A stretch of DNA of 64,000 nt from Floridanema aerugineum (lineage in GTDB: Bacteria; Cyanobacteriota; Cyanobacteriia; Cyanobacteriales; Aerosakkonemataceae), in assembly GCF_041929345.1 (NCBI RefSeq), contig NZ_JBHFNQ010000271.1, forward strand, positions 1-64,000, read 5' to 3'. Below, piece after piece: positions 51,197 through 59,214 of the stretch (position 1 is the first letter of the stretch; each line of letters begins with the position of its first letter). Position numbers and translations under genes: made by a program. Below the pieces are notes generated by a model. That model had not been told where the DNA came from. It did no database searches and saw nothing but the letters and a program-made list of their open reading frames with translations.

Positions 51197-52198
51197 CTAA
51201 TCCATCAGTAGGACTAATTTACTTGTAACTGAGCCGGATTCTAACAACCGATGAGCAGCAGCAGCTTCGGCTAAGGGAAAGGTTTGACTAACATGAATTT
51301 TTAGCTGACCTTGCTCTATTAACCGGGCTGATTGGGTTAAAATTTTGGCTTGATGTCGCTGATCTTCAACTAAGCCTTGCAGCATTGGTGTCAGCATTAA
51401 TTCTAAGCTGATTCGCAGATTGCGTAATCTGGCAGTTTTTAAGTTTCCCAATGTGGCATCGGGTTCTAAAATGGTGACGAGATCTCCGTAAACTTTGACT
51501 GCTGGAACGGTTTTAAAGAAGGTTTCGCCGCCAACTGTGTCAAAGGCGAGATCTACTCCTTCTCCTTCTGTCCAATCTAATACTGCTTGGACAAAATCGG
51601 TTTGTTTGTAAAAGATTACTTGATCTGCGCCTAGTTGTCGAACAAAATCGGCTTTTTCTTGGTTGCTAACGGTGGTGCAAACTTCTGCACCTTGTAATTT
51701 TGCTAGTTGTATTGCTACGTGCCCAACTCCACCTGCACCTGCATGAATTAAAACTTTTCTTCCGGCTTCTAAGCGGGCGCGATCGTACAATGATTCCCAA
51801 GCTGTAATAATCACTAAAGGTGCGGCGGCTGCTTCGGCAAAACTCAGGTTTTTCGGTTTATAAGCAACGAATTTCTCATCGACAACTATTTTTTCGGCGT
51901 AGTTCCCTTGTTTTGTTCCTAATCCGCCACAACAAAAGTATACCTCATCCCCAACTCGGAATTTATGCACGCCACTACCGACTGCTTCAACTACTCCTGC
52001 ACCGTCACATCCTAAAATAGCAGGCATTTGGTCTGGGTAAAAGGTTCCTCGTTTCCGCAGTTTGGTGTCAATGGGGTTGACTCCGGCGGCGTGGAGTCGG
52101 ACGAGGATTTCTGTTTCTTTTTCAATTTTAGGGTCTGGGAGTTCCTGAAGTTGCAGGACTTCTGGATCTCCTGCTGCTGTCATTAGTACTGCTTTCAC
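51197..52198 (-). CDS. zinc-free MDR-family quinone oxidoreductase
   Basis: This 333-aa medium-chain dehydrogenase/reductase has an N-terminal GroES-like fold (GCDGAGVVEAVGSGV near 70) and a Rossmann domain with HAGAGGVGHVAIQLAKL (about 153-170) for NADPH. Structural zinc cysteines are absent, as in QOR/zeta-crystallin relatives. It probably reduces quinones or enones using NADPH. It stands alone, convergent with ilvN. Confidence 0.88.
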   Translation of the reverse strand: MKAVLMTAAGDPEVLQLQELPDPKIEKETEILVRLHAAGVNPIDTKLRKRGTFYPDQMPAILGCDGAGVVEAVGSGVHKFRVGDEVYFCCGGLGTKQGNYAEKIVVDEKFVAYKPKNLSFAEAAAAPLVIITAWESLYDRARLEAGRKVLIHAGAGGVGHVAIQLAKLQGAEVCTTVSNQEKADFVRQLGADQVIFYKQTDFVQAVLDWTEGEGVDLAFDTVGGETFFKTVPAVKVYGDLVTILEPDATLGNLKTARLRNLRISLELMLTPMLQGLVEDQRHQAKILTQSARLIEQGQLKIHVSQTFPLAEAAAAHRLLESGSVTSKLVLLMD

Positions 52199-52242
52199 GG
52201 CTTTTTTTGCAAGAGTTTATTCAACCAGAATTAGATTTTACT

Positions 52243-52286
52243 AATTAAACCGCAAAGAACGCAAAGGGCGCGAAGGAAGAGAGAGG
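52243..52286. repeat. degenerate AACCGCAAAGAACGCAAAGG-type repeat
   Basis: TTAAACCGCAAAGAACGC and the following purine-rich stretch resemble 28573-28610. It is intergenic, between the oxidoreductase and the ParB-like gene. Confidence 0.6.
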
Positions 52287-52323
52287 AGAGAGAATAATGA
52301 GTTGGAGTAAACTTTATTTCACT

Positions 52324-52845
52324 TTAAAGGCAGAAATATGTTTCCAATGTTTTTAGTTTTTTCTCTCCTATTTGGCAACGTAATTTTGTTAAGGGTCTAA
52401 AGCTTTTCCATGTTTCGCTGCGATTCTCAACTATCGCTTTGGCGGCTTGTTCGGGATCTATTTGTCGGAAACTAGGATTAACGCTTTTGATATAGTCGAG
52501 CATTTCAGCTATAGTTTTTTCGGAAGCAGTTAAAATATTAACTTCAAATCGTTGCTTTGCTTCAACTTCTATTTGCTTGCGTCGCTGTTCGTCTGCTAAA
52601 ATGCACCAAACAAAATCAAGCTTTGCTTTTTGAGCAGCTTCTAAAACATCAGCATTTAGGAGTACTTCATACTCATCTTCATCTACCTCTTCAACAATTA
52701 GCGGCAAGTAGTTTCGTCCATTTGCTTTTAGTTTTTCTGCAATTGCTTCTACCAATGCGGGATGAGACTTCTGCTCATTTTCTCTTAGCTTTATTTGTTG
52801 GCAAGGAATACGAATATACGAGCCAATATCGCTAAATTCTTCCAT
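52324..52845 (-). CDS. small ParB-N-like protein, partner of the nuclease-ParA fusion
   Basis: This 173-aa protein starts 16 bases after the ParA-type gene stop on the same strand. Its first 100 residues resemble the ParB/Srx N-terminal fold: IPCQQIKLRENEQKSHPALV, then PLIVEEVDEDEYEVLLNADV. The GERRxxA nucleotide-binding motif of true ParB is replaced by NADVLEAAQ. The rest (about 100-173) is helical and basic, without a clear HTH. It could bind DNA or regulate the ATPase. It is either a degenerate partition protein or a repurposed module. Confidence 0.65.
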   Translation of the reverse strand: MEEFSDIGSYIRIPCQQIKLRENEQKSHPALVEAIAEKLKANGRNYLPLIVEEVDEDEYEVLLNADVLEAAQKAKLDFVWCILADEQRRKQIEVEAKQRFEVNILTASEKTIAEMLDYIKSVNPSFRQIDPEQAAKAIVENRSETWKSFRPLTKLRCQIGEKKLKTLETYFCL

Positions 52846-52861
52846 TTATAAGACTCCTGGG

Positions 52862-54271
52862 TTAACTATCTACCAAGTTATTACTGAAAAATATCTCTTT
52901 GGTAAGGTCTATGTAAAGTTTAGTAATCGGAGATTTGGGTCTGTAAAATACTACAGGCTTCCGAGCAAACTTTGATATGGGAACCATATCATACCGCCTT
53001 AATTTCGTTTGGTAAACTTTGATGTGTACTTGTTCCATCAAATTTTGGTCAATTTGTTTCTCTAGAACAGTACCTACATCTGAACAATTACTAAAAACTA
53101 AGCCTAGTATTCTTGGCCCTATATCCTCCATAAAGGATTTTTTGCTTACAGATGCTTTACGTGCAGTACGAATTTTATCTGGAATTACTTTTTGACTAAT
53201 CTCTGAGACATGACGTAGCGTTTCTGGATCGTAGTCTGCTGGTATTATGACTCCATCAGCTGCGAAAAGTGAGCAAGCTGTAAGCATATCCGTTTTAGGA
53301 GAAGTATCGATAAATATATAATCATATTGCCGAGAAACAAGAGATAAAAGGCTTTTTAGTGCTGTTTGCTTTTTAACCATTTGGTAGCCTTTATCGCTCT
53401 GTACTTCACCAAAGTACTCAAGTGTATTTTTTTCACCAGGTAATAGAGAAATAGAATAATCTTTATCATTAGAAATTGAAAATTTTTGAACTTGTATTAG
53501 TTCGCTCAAAAGTTTTAATGCCTCTTCCTCCTCTTTCTGTTGTATTTTGTCAAAGCAGCCGAATATTTTATTTTTAAATTGTTCTGGTTCAAAACCTAAA
53601 CTTCTAGTTAAATCTACTTGAGGATCGAAATCAACAACTAAAACACGCTTCCCCTTTGCGGAAAGAACAGCAGCAATATTAATAGTGTTGGTTGTTTTAG
53701 CTACTCCACCCTTACGATTCCATATACTAACTACAAAGGCTCGCTGAGGACTTTTCAAATAGTATTGCAACTGATTAATCAATCTAGGTAAAGATTCTGC
53801 TGTTACTTTTTGAATGTCTGTTAATGGCAGAATCAAGCCATCAACTCGGCGGAAAAGTTGGAAAAAATCTCCATTAAACACTAAACCGTATTTGGCAGGT
53901 GTGGCACTCAAATATTGCTTTATACCATTCTCACCTGTTTCTTCATAACCAACAGCTGCCTTGTACAAGGCATTTGTTTTGCACTTTTCAATAAATTCTG
54001 TATCGGAACTGTTTGCCAAAACAGGTGTTCTTTTCTTAGTTTCAACGACTAATAAAGGTTTAGAGGAGTCGTCATATAATATATAGTCTGGAATTAACCC
54101 TTGACCAATATTGGTTCCTACGGCATATTCAAATCCCAGATATTCCCAGATAAAATTGGTGAATTGAGCATTTAACTGTGCTTCAAGCGCTTTGGGTTGC
54201 AAGTTTGACCATTTGTTGACTAGATCGTTAATTTGCATTGATAATTGTCCTTTTACGGATACGGTTGTCAT
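52862..54271 (-). CDS. PD-(D/E)XK nuclease domain fused to ParA-type ATPase
   Basis: This 469-aa protein has two parts. Residues 15-150 resemble the HsdR N-terminal nuclease: LNAQFTNFIWEYLGFEYA, then IPDYIL (Asp62) and LLVVETKKR (Glu77, Lys79). Residues 178-465 are a ParA/MinD ATPase with deviant Walker A KGGVAKTT (187-194), A' VVDFDPQVDLT (212-222) and Walker B DYIFIDTSP. Nothing looks broken. ParA ATPases form dimers on DNA; coupling one to a nuclease domain is unusual. A ParB-like gene follows after 16 bases and an XRE regulator lies upstream on the same strand. Confidence 0.8.
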   Translation of the reverse strand: MTTVSVKGQLSMQINDLVNKWSNLQPKALEAQLNAQFTNFIWEYLGFEYAVGTNIGQGLIPDYILYDDSSKPLLVVETKKRTPVLANSSDTEFIEKCKTNALYKAAVGYEETGENGIKQYLSATPAKYGLVFNGDFFQLFRRVDGLILPLTDIQKVTAESLPRLINQLQYYLKSPQRAFVVSIWNRKGGVAKTTNTINIAAVLSAKGKRVLVVDFDPQVDLTRSLGFEPEQFKNKIFGCFDKIQQKEEEEALKLLSELIQVQKFSISNDKDYSISLLPGEKNTLEYFGEVQSDKGYQMVKKQTALKSLLSLVSRQYDYIFIDTSPKTDMLTACSLFAADGVIIPADYDPETLRHVSEISQKVIPDKIRTARKASVSKKSFMEDIGPRILGLVFSNCSDVGTVLEKQIDQNLMEQVHIKVYQTKLRRYDMVPISKFARKPVVFYRPKSPITKLYIDLTKEIFFSNNLVDS

Positions 54272-54453
54272 GTCTTAGTGTTGCAGAGAGTTGTTAATCA
54301 CCTAAGCGATCGCCCTACCTTGACAAAGAATGAAAAATGGCTCTTTTACTCAGAGTACCCGCAGCGACAGTATTTTTCACTGTATACTCAATAACAAAAG
54401 CGATCGCACCTCTACAAGTCAGCGCGATCGCCATATCTAATTCCCATCTTTAC

Positions 54454-54792
54454 CTACTTCTGGACTTCCAATTCTGGTGGATCTTCTAAAATCATGGCGA
54501 TTTCTAATAATTCCCAACACTTGTAAACTTCGCCAGTCTCAGGATTCACAGGACGAATTACCCGGCGATATGCTTCTAAGGTATCGACCATCAGTTTATT
54601 GCCATTTCCTAATTCCACATCGTTGAGTCTGGTTTTGCCAACGCCTGTGAGATCCGCGAGTTCATCCAACGTCAAGCCTTTCTGTTCACGCGCATTCTTT
54701 AAAATTAGCCCAACTTTGACCATTCCTACTTTGTCAAATCTAGCTATCGGTTGGCTTCTTTTGCTTTGACGGGGCATAACCACCAGATACAA
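54454..54792 (-). CDS. XRE-family HTH regulator
   Basis: This 112-aa protein has one Cro/C1-type HTH (VGLILKNAREQKGLTLDELA, then GVGKTRLNDVELG, about 26-70), a basic N terminus and an acidic Pro-rich tail ending EDPPELEVQK. It lies 182 bases upstream of the nuclease-ParA gene on the same strand and is divergent from the 54904 gene. It is a likely repressor of this cluster. The gap to the nuclease-ParA gene holds three GCGATCG-type HIP1 sites. Confidence 0.8.
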   Translation of the reverse strand: MYLVVMPRQSKRSQPIARFDKVGMVKVGLILKNAREQKGLTLDELADLTGVGKTRLNDVELGNGNKLMVDTLEAYRRVIRPVNPETGEVYKCWELLEIAMILEDPPELEVQK

Positions 54793-54903
54793 GCCTCGTA
54801 ATTCTTCAATCCTTTGACATTATCAGCATTCTAACGCAGTAGCTAGTCTATTTTATGATTTGTTCGACATTGTGGATATTGACAAAATCCACAATAGAGG
54901 ATA

Positions 54904-55341
54904 GTGTATTTATATAAAATTTTAGCAGCACTTTTCAGAGATATGACAGCTTTATTTAAGCGCATCAAACCCGCCGAAAGATTCCGTATTAGTAAAAGAG
55001 AAATTGCTAAGTTTTTGGGGATTGCTGAGTCGCTGATTAAAGAAGTGAAAAACTGGCTTTACGTGATTTTCGTTCATCGCTTAGATAAAGGCGGACAATT
55101 TATCAGCTATCGCAAGGTAGAAAGGTGGCGCAATGCTGTTGCTTGTCAGATTCAAAAATGTGTGAGTTTGGAGGAATTGCAGCAGTTGGCAAATGCAATT
55201 CGTAGAGATTGGAAAAAGCATAAGAAACAATACGACGATGTGGTATTGCGATTTATAGAAAAAATCTGGGATCAACGCAGGAGAGTTATTGTGCAAGATT
55301 TAAATCAAGAATGCAGTCTAGCCAGTTTACCTGCATTATAA
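54904..55341 (+). CDS. basic HTH-like hypothetical protein (145 aa)
   Basis: It starts at a GTG preceded by AGAGGA, though the spacing is short; the ATG at 54943 is an alternative. The body is helical and basic, with an HTH-like stretch (RISKREIAKFLGIAESLIKEVKNW) and a C-terminal helix rich in Arg/Lys (RRDWKKHKKQ). It looks like a DNA-binding protein. It is divergent from the XRE gene with a 110-base shared promoter region, so the two may be co-regulated. Family not recognised. Confidence 0.55.
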   Translation: MYLYKILAALFRDMTALFKRIKPAERFRISKREIAKFLGIAESLIKEVKNWLYVIFVHRLDKGGQFISYRKVERWRNAVACQIQKCVSLEELQQLANAIRRDWKKHKKQYDDVVLRFIEKIWDQRRRVIVQDLNQECSLASLPAL

Positions 55342-55666
55342 TGTAAATTATATTGAAGCTTCCTGTTTCAAATCAGCTTAAATACCACAAAATAAAGATA
55401 TTAAAATCCGCCAAAAGATAGAAATAATTTAAGTTATTTACCTAACAATATTGCTGTTTATTTTAATTTTTGTTTAAAAGTGTATGGTTATAAAAATAAT
55501 TTAGTTAACCTGTTTTATTAAGAGATTAAATTTAGTAATAGGGCAAAGAATGCAGAGTCAGGAGAGAGAAGTGAACAACTTCTTTAAATCCTGACTCGGA
55601 TATTTGCAGAAAAACTTTTCTCTTTGAATCACAGATTTAACAGACTCATCCAATCAGAGAAAAAAT
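55342..55666 (+). other. A/T-rich gap with a hairpin before the sugar porter
   Basis: There is no gene. The stretch is about 70 percent A/T. GAGTCAGGA (55555-55563) pairs with TCCTGACTC (55589-55597), and AGAAGT/ACTTCT nests inside. The hairpin lies 70 bases before the sugar porter start and may be in its 5' leader. Confidence 0.6.
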
Positions 55667-57067
55667 ATGGTTGTTGAAAACAGAGTTGCTAAACCGAGTC
55701 TTTCCTACGTTATTCTAATTTCTGTTGTGGCTGCGATCGGGGGTTTCCTTTTTGGATTTGACACAGCAGTTATTAACGGTGCAGTTGCAGCGATACAAGG
55801 TGGTTTTGGTGCTACTAGTACCCAAATTGGTTTTGCGGTTTCTTCGGCGTTGTTAGGTTCAGCGGTGGGTGCTTTTTTTGCCGGACAATTTGCCGATCGC
55901 TACGGTAGAGTCAAGTCAATGATGGTAGCTTCGGGGTTGTTTTTGATTAGTGCGATCGGTTCCGGGTTAGCTTCTGGCATCATTGATTTTAGTGTTTGGC
56001 GTTTGTTGGGTGGTGTAGCAGTTGGCGCAGCGAGTGTGATTGCACCAGCTTACATCGCGGAAGTTGCACCCGCCCATTTGCGGGGAAGATTGGGTTCTCT
56101 GCAACAATTAGCAATTGTAGTGGGAATTTTTGTCGCCCTAGTGTGCGATTATTTTATTGCAGTTGCCGCAGGTTCAGCAGCATCACCTTTTTGGTTTGGG
56201 GTAACAGCTTGGCGGTGGATGTTTTGGACAGAAGTTCCTCCTGCTTTACTTTATGGTATTGGCGCATTCTTAATTCCTGAATCACCTCGTTATTTAGTAG
56301 CGCAGGGAAACGAAACCCAAGCGGCGAGGGTATTAGCAAAAGTTGAAGGTGGCGATGTAGAGAGAAAAGTTGCAGATATTCGCCTAACAGTAATTAGGGA
56401 ACGTAAACCTAGATTATCCGATCTTTTGAGTAGAAGTGGTGGTTTGTTAGCGATCGTTTGGATTGGAATTGGACTTTCTATCTTCCAACAATTTGTGGGA
56501 ATTAATGTGATCTTTTACTACAGTAGTGTATTGTGGCGTTCTGTGGGATTTTCGGAAGCAGATTCTCTTTGGATTACAGTAATTACCAGCGTGACTAACA
56601 TTGTGACTACTTTAATTGCGATCGCATTTGTTGATAAATTCGGACGCAAACCCCTACTTTTGTTAGGTTCAGTGGGAATGTTTCTCACTTTAGGAACAAT
56701 GGCAACAGTTTTTGCTAACGCACCCTTAGATGCAGCTGGTAATCCCAATTTAGTCGGAACTTCTGGGTTAGTTGCTTTACTAGCAGCTAATCTTTATGTA
56801 TTTTGTTTCGGTTTTTCTTGGGGTCCGATTGTTTGGGTGTTGTTGGGAGAAATGTTTAATAATAAAATTCGCGGTGCAGCACTTTCTGTCGCAGCAGCGA
56901 TGCAATGGATTGCTAATTTCATGGTCTCCACAACATTCCCTGTGATTTTGAAAAATTTCGGTTTAGGTTCTGCTTATGGACTTTATACGATCGCCGCAGC
57001 CATTTCTTTCTTCTTTGTTTTCATGTTAGTCAGAGAAACCAAAGGCAAACAGTTAGAAGAAATGTAG
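55667..57067 (+). CDS. MFS sugar porter (sugar:H+ symporter family)
   Basis: This 466-aa protein has twelve membrane segments. Sugar-porter signatures are complete: GFLFGFDTAVINGAV in helix 1, DRYGRVKS after helix 2, PESPRYL near 207, the QQFVGINVIFYYSS helix 7 motif and DKFGRKPLLL. It imports hexoses such as glucose or fructose by proton symport across the plasma membrane. It stands alone, with a terminator downstream. Confidence 0.93.
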   Translation: MVVENRVAKPSLSYVILISVVAAIGGFLFGFDTAVINGAVAAIQGGFGATSTQIGFAVSSALLGSAVGAFFAGQFADRYGRVKSMMVASGLFLISAIGSGLASGIIDFSVWRLLGGVAVGAASVIAPAYIAEVAPAHLRGRLGSLQQLAIVVGIFVALVCDYFIAVAAGSAASPFWFGVTAWRWMFWTEVPPALLYGIGAFLIPESPRYLVAQGNETQAARVLAKVEGGDVERKVADIRLTVIRERKPRLSDLLSRSGGLLAIVWIGIGLSIFQQFVGINVIFYYSSVLWRSVGFSEADSLWITVITSVTNIVTTLIAIAFVDKFGRKPLLLLGSVGMFLTLGTMATVFANAPLDAAGNPNLVGTSGLVALLAANLYVFCFGFSWGPIVWVLLGEMFNNKIRGAALSVAAAMQWIANFMVSTTFPVILKNFGLGSAYGLYTIAAAISFFFVFMLVRETKGKQLEEM

Positions 57068-57100
57068 CTATCCCTTCTAAAACGCTAAAATCTAAAATGT

Positions 57101-57125
57101 AATTCCCCCAAAAACCGGGGGAATT
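57101..57125. terminator. hairpin terminator between convergent genes
   Basis: AATTCCCCC (57101-57109) pairs with GGGGGAATT (57117-57125) around AAAAACC. It lies between the sugar porter stop and the E2 stop. Confidence 0.75.
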
Positions 57126-57134
57126 ACTAATTTT

Positions 57135-58424
57135 TTACAGCGTTAAAGATTGGGCATCATTTTCGATTAATTTTGCCAAATCTTGTAAAAATGCTGCCGC
57201 ATGAGCACCGTAAATAATCCGGTGATCGGCGGTAATATTTACCTGCATTTGCTGTTTGACTCCCATCATTCCATCAGCAGTTGCTACTACTTGGGGACGG
57301 GCGGCACCGATCGCTAAAATTGCCCCTTGTCCAGGTGGTAAAATCGCATCAAAGCGGTCTACACCAAACATTCCCAAGTTGGAAAGGGTGAAAGTTCCAG
57401 AGTTATATTCTTGGGGTTGTAATTGTTTGGTGCGAGAGCGATCGACTAAATCTTTCCAACTACGCGACAAGGAATAAATATCTAATTTGTCAGCATTTTG
57501 CAACACTGGCGTAATCAAACCACCATCATCCATTGCCACTGCAACGGCAACATTAATTGCTGAATTATACTGAATTCCTTGTTCGGTATAACTCGCATAA
57601 AGCAATGGGTGTTTTTGCAAGGTTACTGCCACCGCTTTCGCTAACAATGCCGTCATTGTTACACCTTTGGACTTAATCTGTTTGTAGAGTTTGTCCAAGT
57701 TATCAGTAGTAATGGTGTAACCAACGTGGAAAATCGGCACTGATAAACTGGCTACCATGTTCCGCACTACGGCATTTTGCAGCGTACTAAAGCCGACAAC
57801 TTGACCGGGAACTGCGGGAATGGGTGCGGGTGCAGGTGCAGCTTTAGCTGCGGGTGGAACTGTTGCGGGTACAAAGGTGGGAACTGTGGGTGCAACGGCT
57901 ACAGGTGCGGGTGCGGGTGCTTTTCCGGCGGCTGCTTCTACGTCTTCTGCTACAATCCGACCGTGAGGGCCGCTACCTTTGAGACTATTTAAGTCTACTT
58001 TCAGTTCTTTGGCTAGTTTCCGGGCGCGAGGAGAAACTGCGATTCTATCGCTACCACGTCCTGCACCGTTGGAAGTAGCCGCTGCTACGGCAACAGGTTC
58101 TTCTGTCTTTGCGGGTGCGGGAGTTGGCGCAGCTGATTGAGTGGTTTTGCCTGCTGCTTGTTGCTTGGCTGTTTCTATTTCGGCTTCTGTTTCTGCGACT
58201 AAGGCGATCGCCGCACCCACAGGCGCAACTCCACCCGCTTCTACAATAATGGTGGCTAAATATCCTCCATAGAAGGACTCTACATCCATATCTGCCTTAT
58301 CTGACTCCACCACCACCACTGTTTCGCCTTTCTCAATCTTGTCCCCAGCAGATTTTACCCAGGAAACAATTTTGCCTTCGGTCATGGTGGAACTGAGGGC
58401 GGGCATGAAAACTTCGTGAATCAT
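57135..58424 (-). CDS. pdhC: pyruvate dehydrogenase E2 (dihydrolipoamide acetyltransferase)
   Basis: This 429-aa protein has one lipoyl domain (1-75; lipoyl Lys in ESDKADMDVE), a Pro/Ala linker, an E3-binding domain (about 127-162; RIAVSPRARKLAKEL), a second Pro/Ala linker and the catalytic acyltransferase core (about 205-429). The usual HxxxDG active-site motif reads HRIIYG, so Asp is Tyr; I recall the same in other cyanobacterial and plastid E2 proteins. It passes acetyl groups to CoA. E1 and E3 genes are not in this window. Confidence 0.93.
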   Translation of the reverse strand: MIHEVFMPALSSTMTEGKIVSWVKSAGDKIEKGETVVVVESDKADMDVESFYGGYLATIIVEAGGVAPVGAAIALVAETEAEIETAKQQAAGKTTQSAAPTPAPAKTEEPVAVAAATSNGAGRGSDRIAVSPRARKLAKELKVDLNSLKGSGPHGRIVAEDVEAAAGKAPAPAPVAVAPTVPTFVPATVPPAAKAAPAPAPIPAVPGQVVGFSTLQNAVVRNMVASLSVPIFHVGYTITTDNLDKLYKQIKSKGVTMTALLAKAVAVTLQKHPLLYASYTEQGIQYNSAINVAVAVAMDDGGLITPVLQNADKLDIYSLSRSWKDLVDRSRTKQLQPQEYNSGTFTLSNLGMFGVDRFDAILPPGQGAILAIGAARPQVVATADGMMGVKQQMQVNITADHRIIYGAHAAAFLQDLAKLIENDAQSLTL

Positions 58425-58440
58425 TGCTAATTCTTACTTG

Positions 58441-58525
58441 CTAATTACTAATTGACTCTGGTCATTTGTCCTTTGTCATTCGTCATTTGTAATGGTTTTT
58501 AACCAATGACCCATGACATAAGACA
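58441..58525. repeat. degenerate heptamer repeats upstream of the E2 gene
   Basis: Copies of TGCTAATTACTAATT and of TTTGTCA/ATTCGTCA, then CATGACATAAGACATAAGAC, fill the gap between E2 and the YlqD-like gene. STRR-like, with partial inverted symmetry. Confidence 0.6.
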
Positions 58526-58539
58526 TAAGACTTTTAATC

Positions 58540-58989
58540 CTAAATATCACCGCGAATTTCTTCTACTACTCCGTCTCGTAGCAGAATTTCAACTTGCCAT
58601 TTATCCAGCAAATTGTCTCCCAATTCCACAGTAAAAATGCTTTCAATTGTGCCTTGACTCACTTCTTGGTTGAGTTCCAATAATTGCACTTGTTGGAGTT
58701 GTTGCAGAGATTGATTTTTCTGTTCTAGCAACTCGCTTTTTCTTTGATTGACCTGGCTTTGAATGTTGTCTATTTGTTGCATTACTTGAGGGCCAGGAGG
58801 CTGAACGCTTTGTTTTTGCAGTTCAGTAATTGCTCTTTGTCCTTGAACTTCTAACTGTTGCAATTGCTGATCGATTTGATTGAGTTGTCCTTGGAGTTGT
58901 TGTTGTGCTTCTTCCTTCCAACGAGGGGTCACAATGGCCTTAATGTTAACTGGGCGCTTTAGTAGAAGTTGATTTTTCGGAGTATCCAT
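58540..58989 (-). CDS. YlqD-family protein
   Basis: This 149-aa protein begins with a short beta segment (LLLKRPVNIKAIVT), continues with a Gln/Leu-rich coiled coil (about 30-110, e.g. QQLQGQLNQIDQQLQQLEVQ) and ends in a beta domain (WQVEILLRDGVVEEIRG). This matches the YlqD family of unknown function found in cyanobacteria and Bacillus. It is cytosolic and probably oligomeric. Confidence 0.75.
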   Translation of the reverse strand: MDTPKNQLLLKRPVNIKAIVTPRWKEEAQQQLQGQLNQIDQQLQQLEVQGQRAITELQKQSVQPPGPQVMQQIDNIQSQVNQRKSELLEQKNQSLQQLQQVQLLELNQEVSQGTIESIFTVELGDNLLDKWQVEILLRDGVVEEIRGDI

Positions 58990-59214
58990 GACTAGGTTTA
59001 TCTTTTATTCTGGTTAAGGAGCGATGTTTCATCAGTAGAACTTGCCGAAAAAATGCAAATATATTTAAAGTTTTAATTTGCATTTTTTCCTGCAATATGC
59101 AATTATAATTCCTCAAGGTGAAAGAGTGAAATAGGCTGTTTTCTACTTCACCCTTTATTTTGCCTGATGTCGGGATTTGCTCTACAATTGCAGGGTAACT
59201 TCTCACTGATATTT

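Noticed and set aside
57777..57992. 71-aa Cys/Gly-rich plus-strand frame
   Set aside because: It is the antisense reading of the Pro/Ala linkers of the E2 gene; there is no ribosome-binding site.
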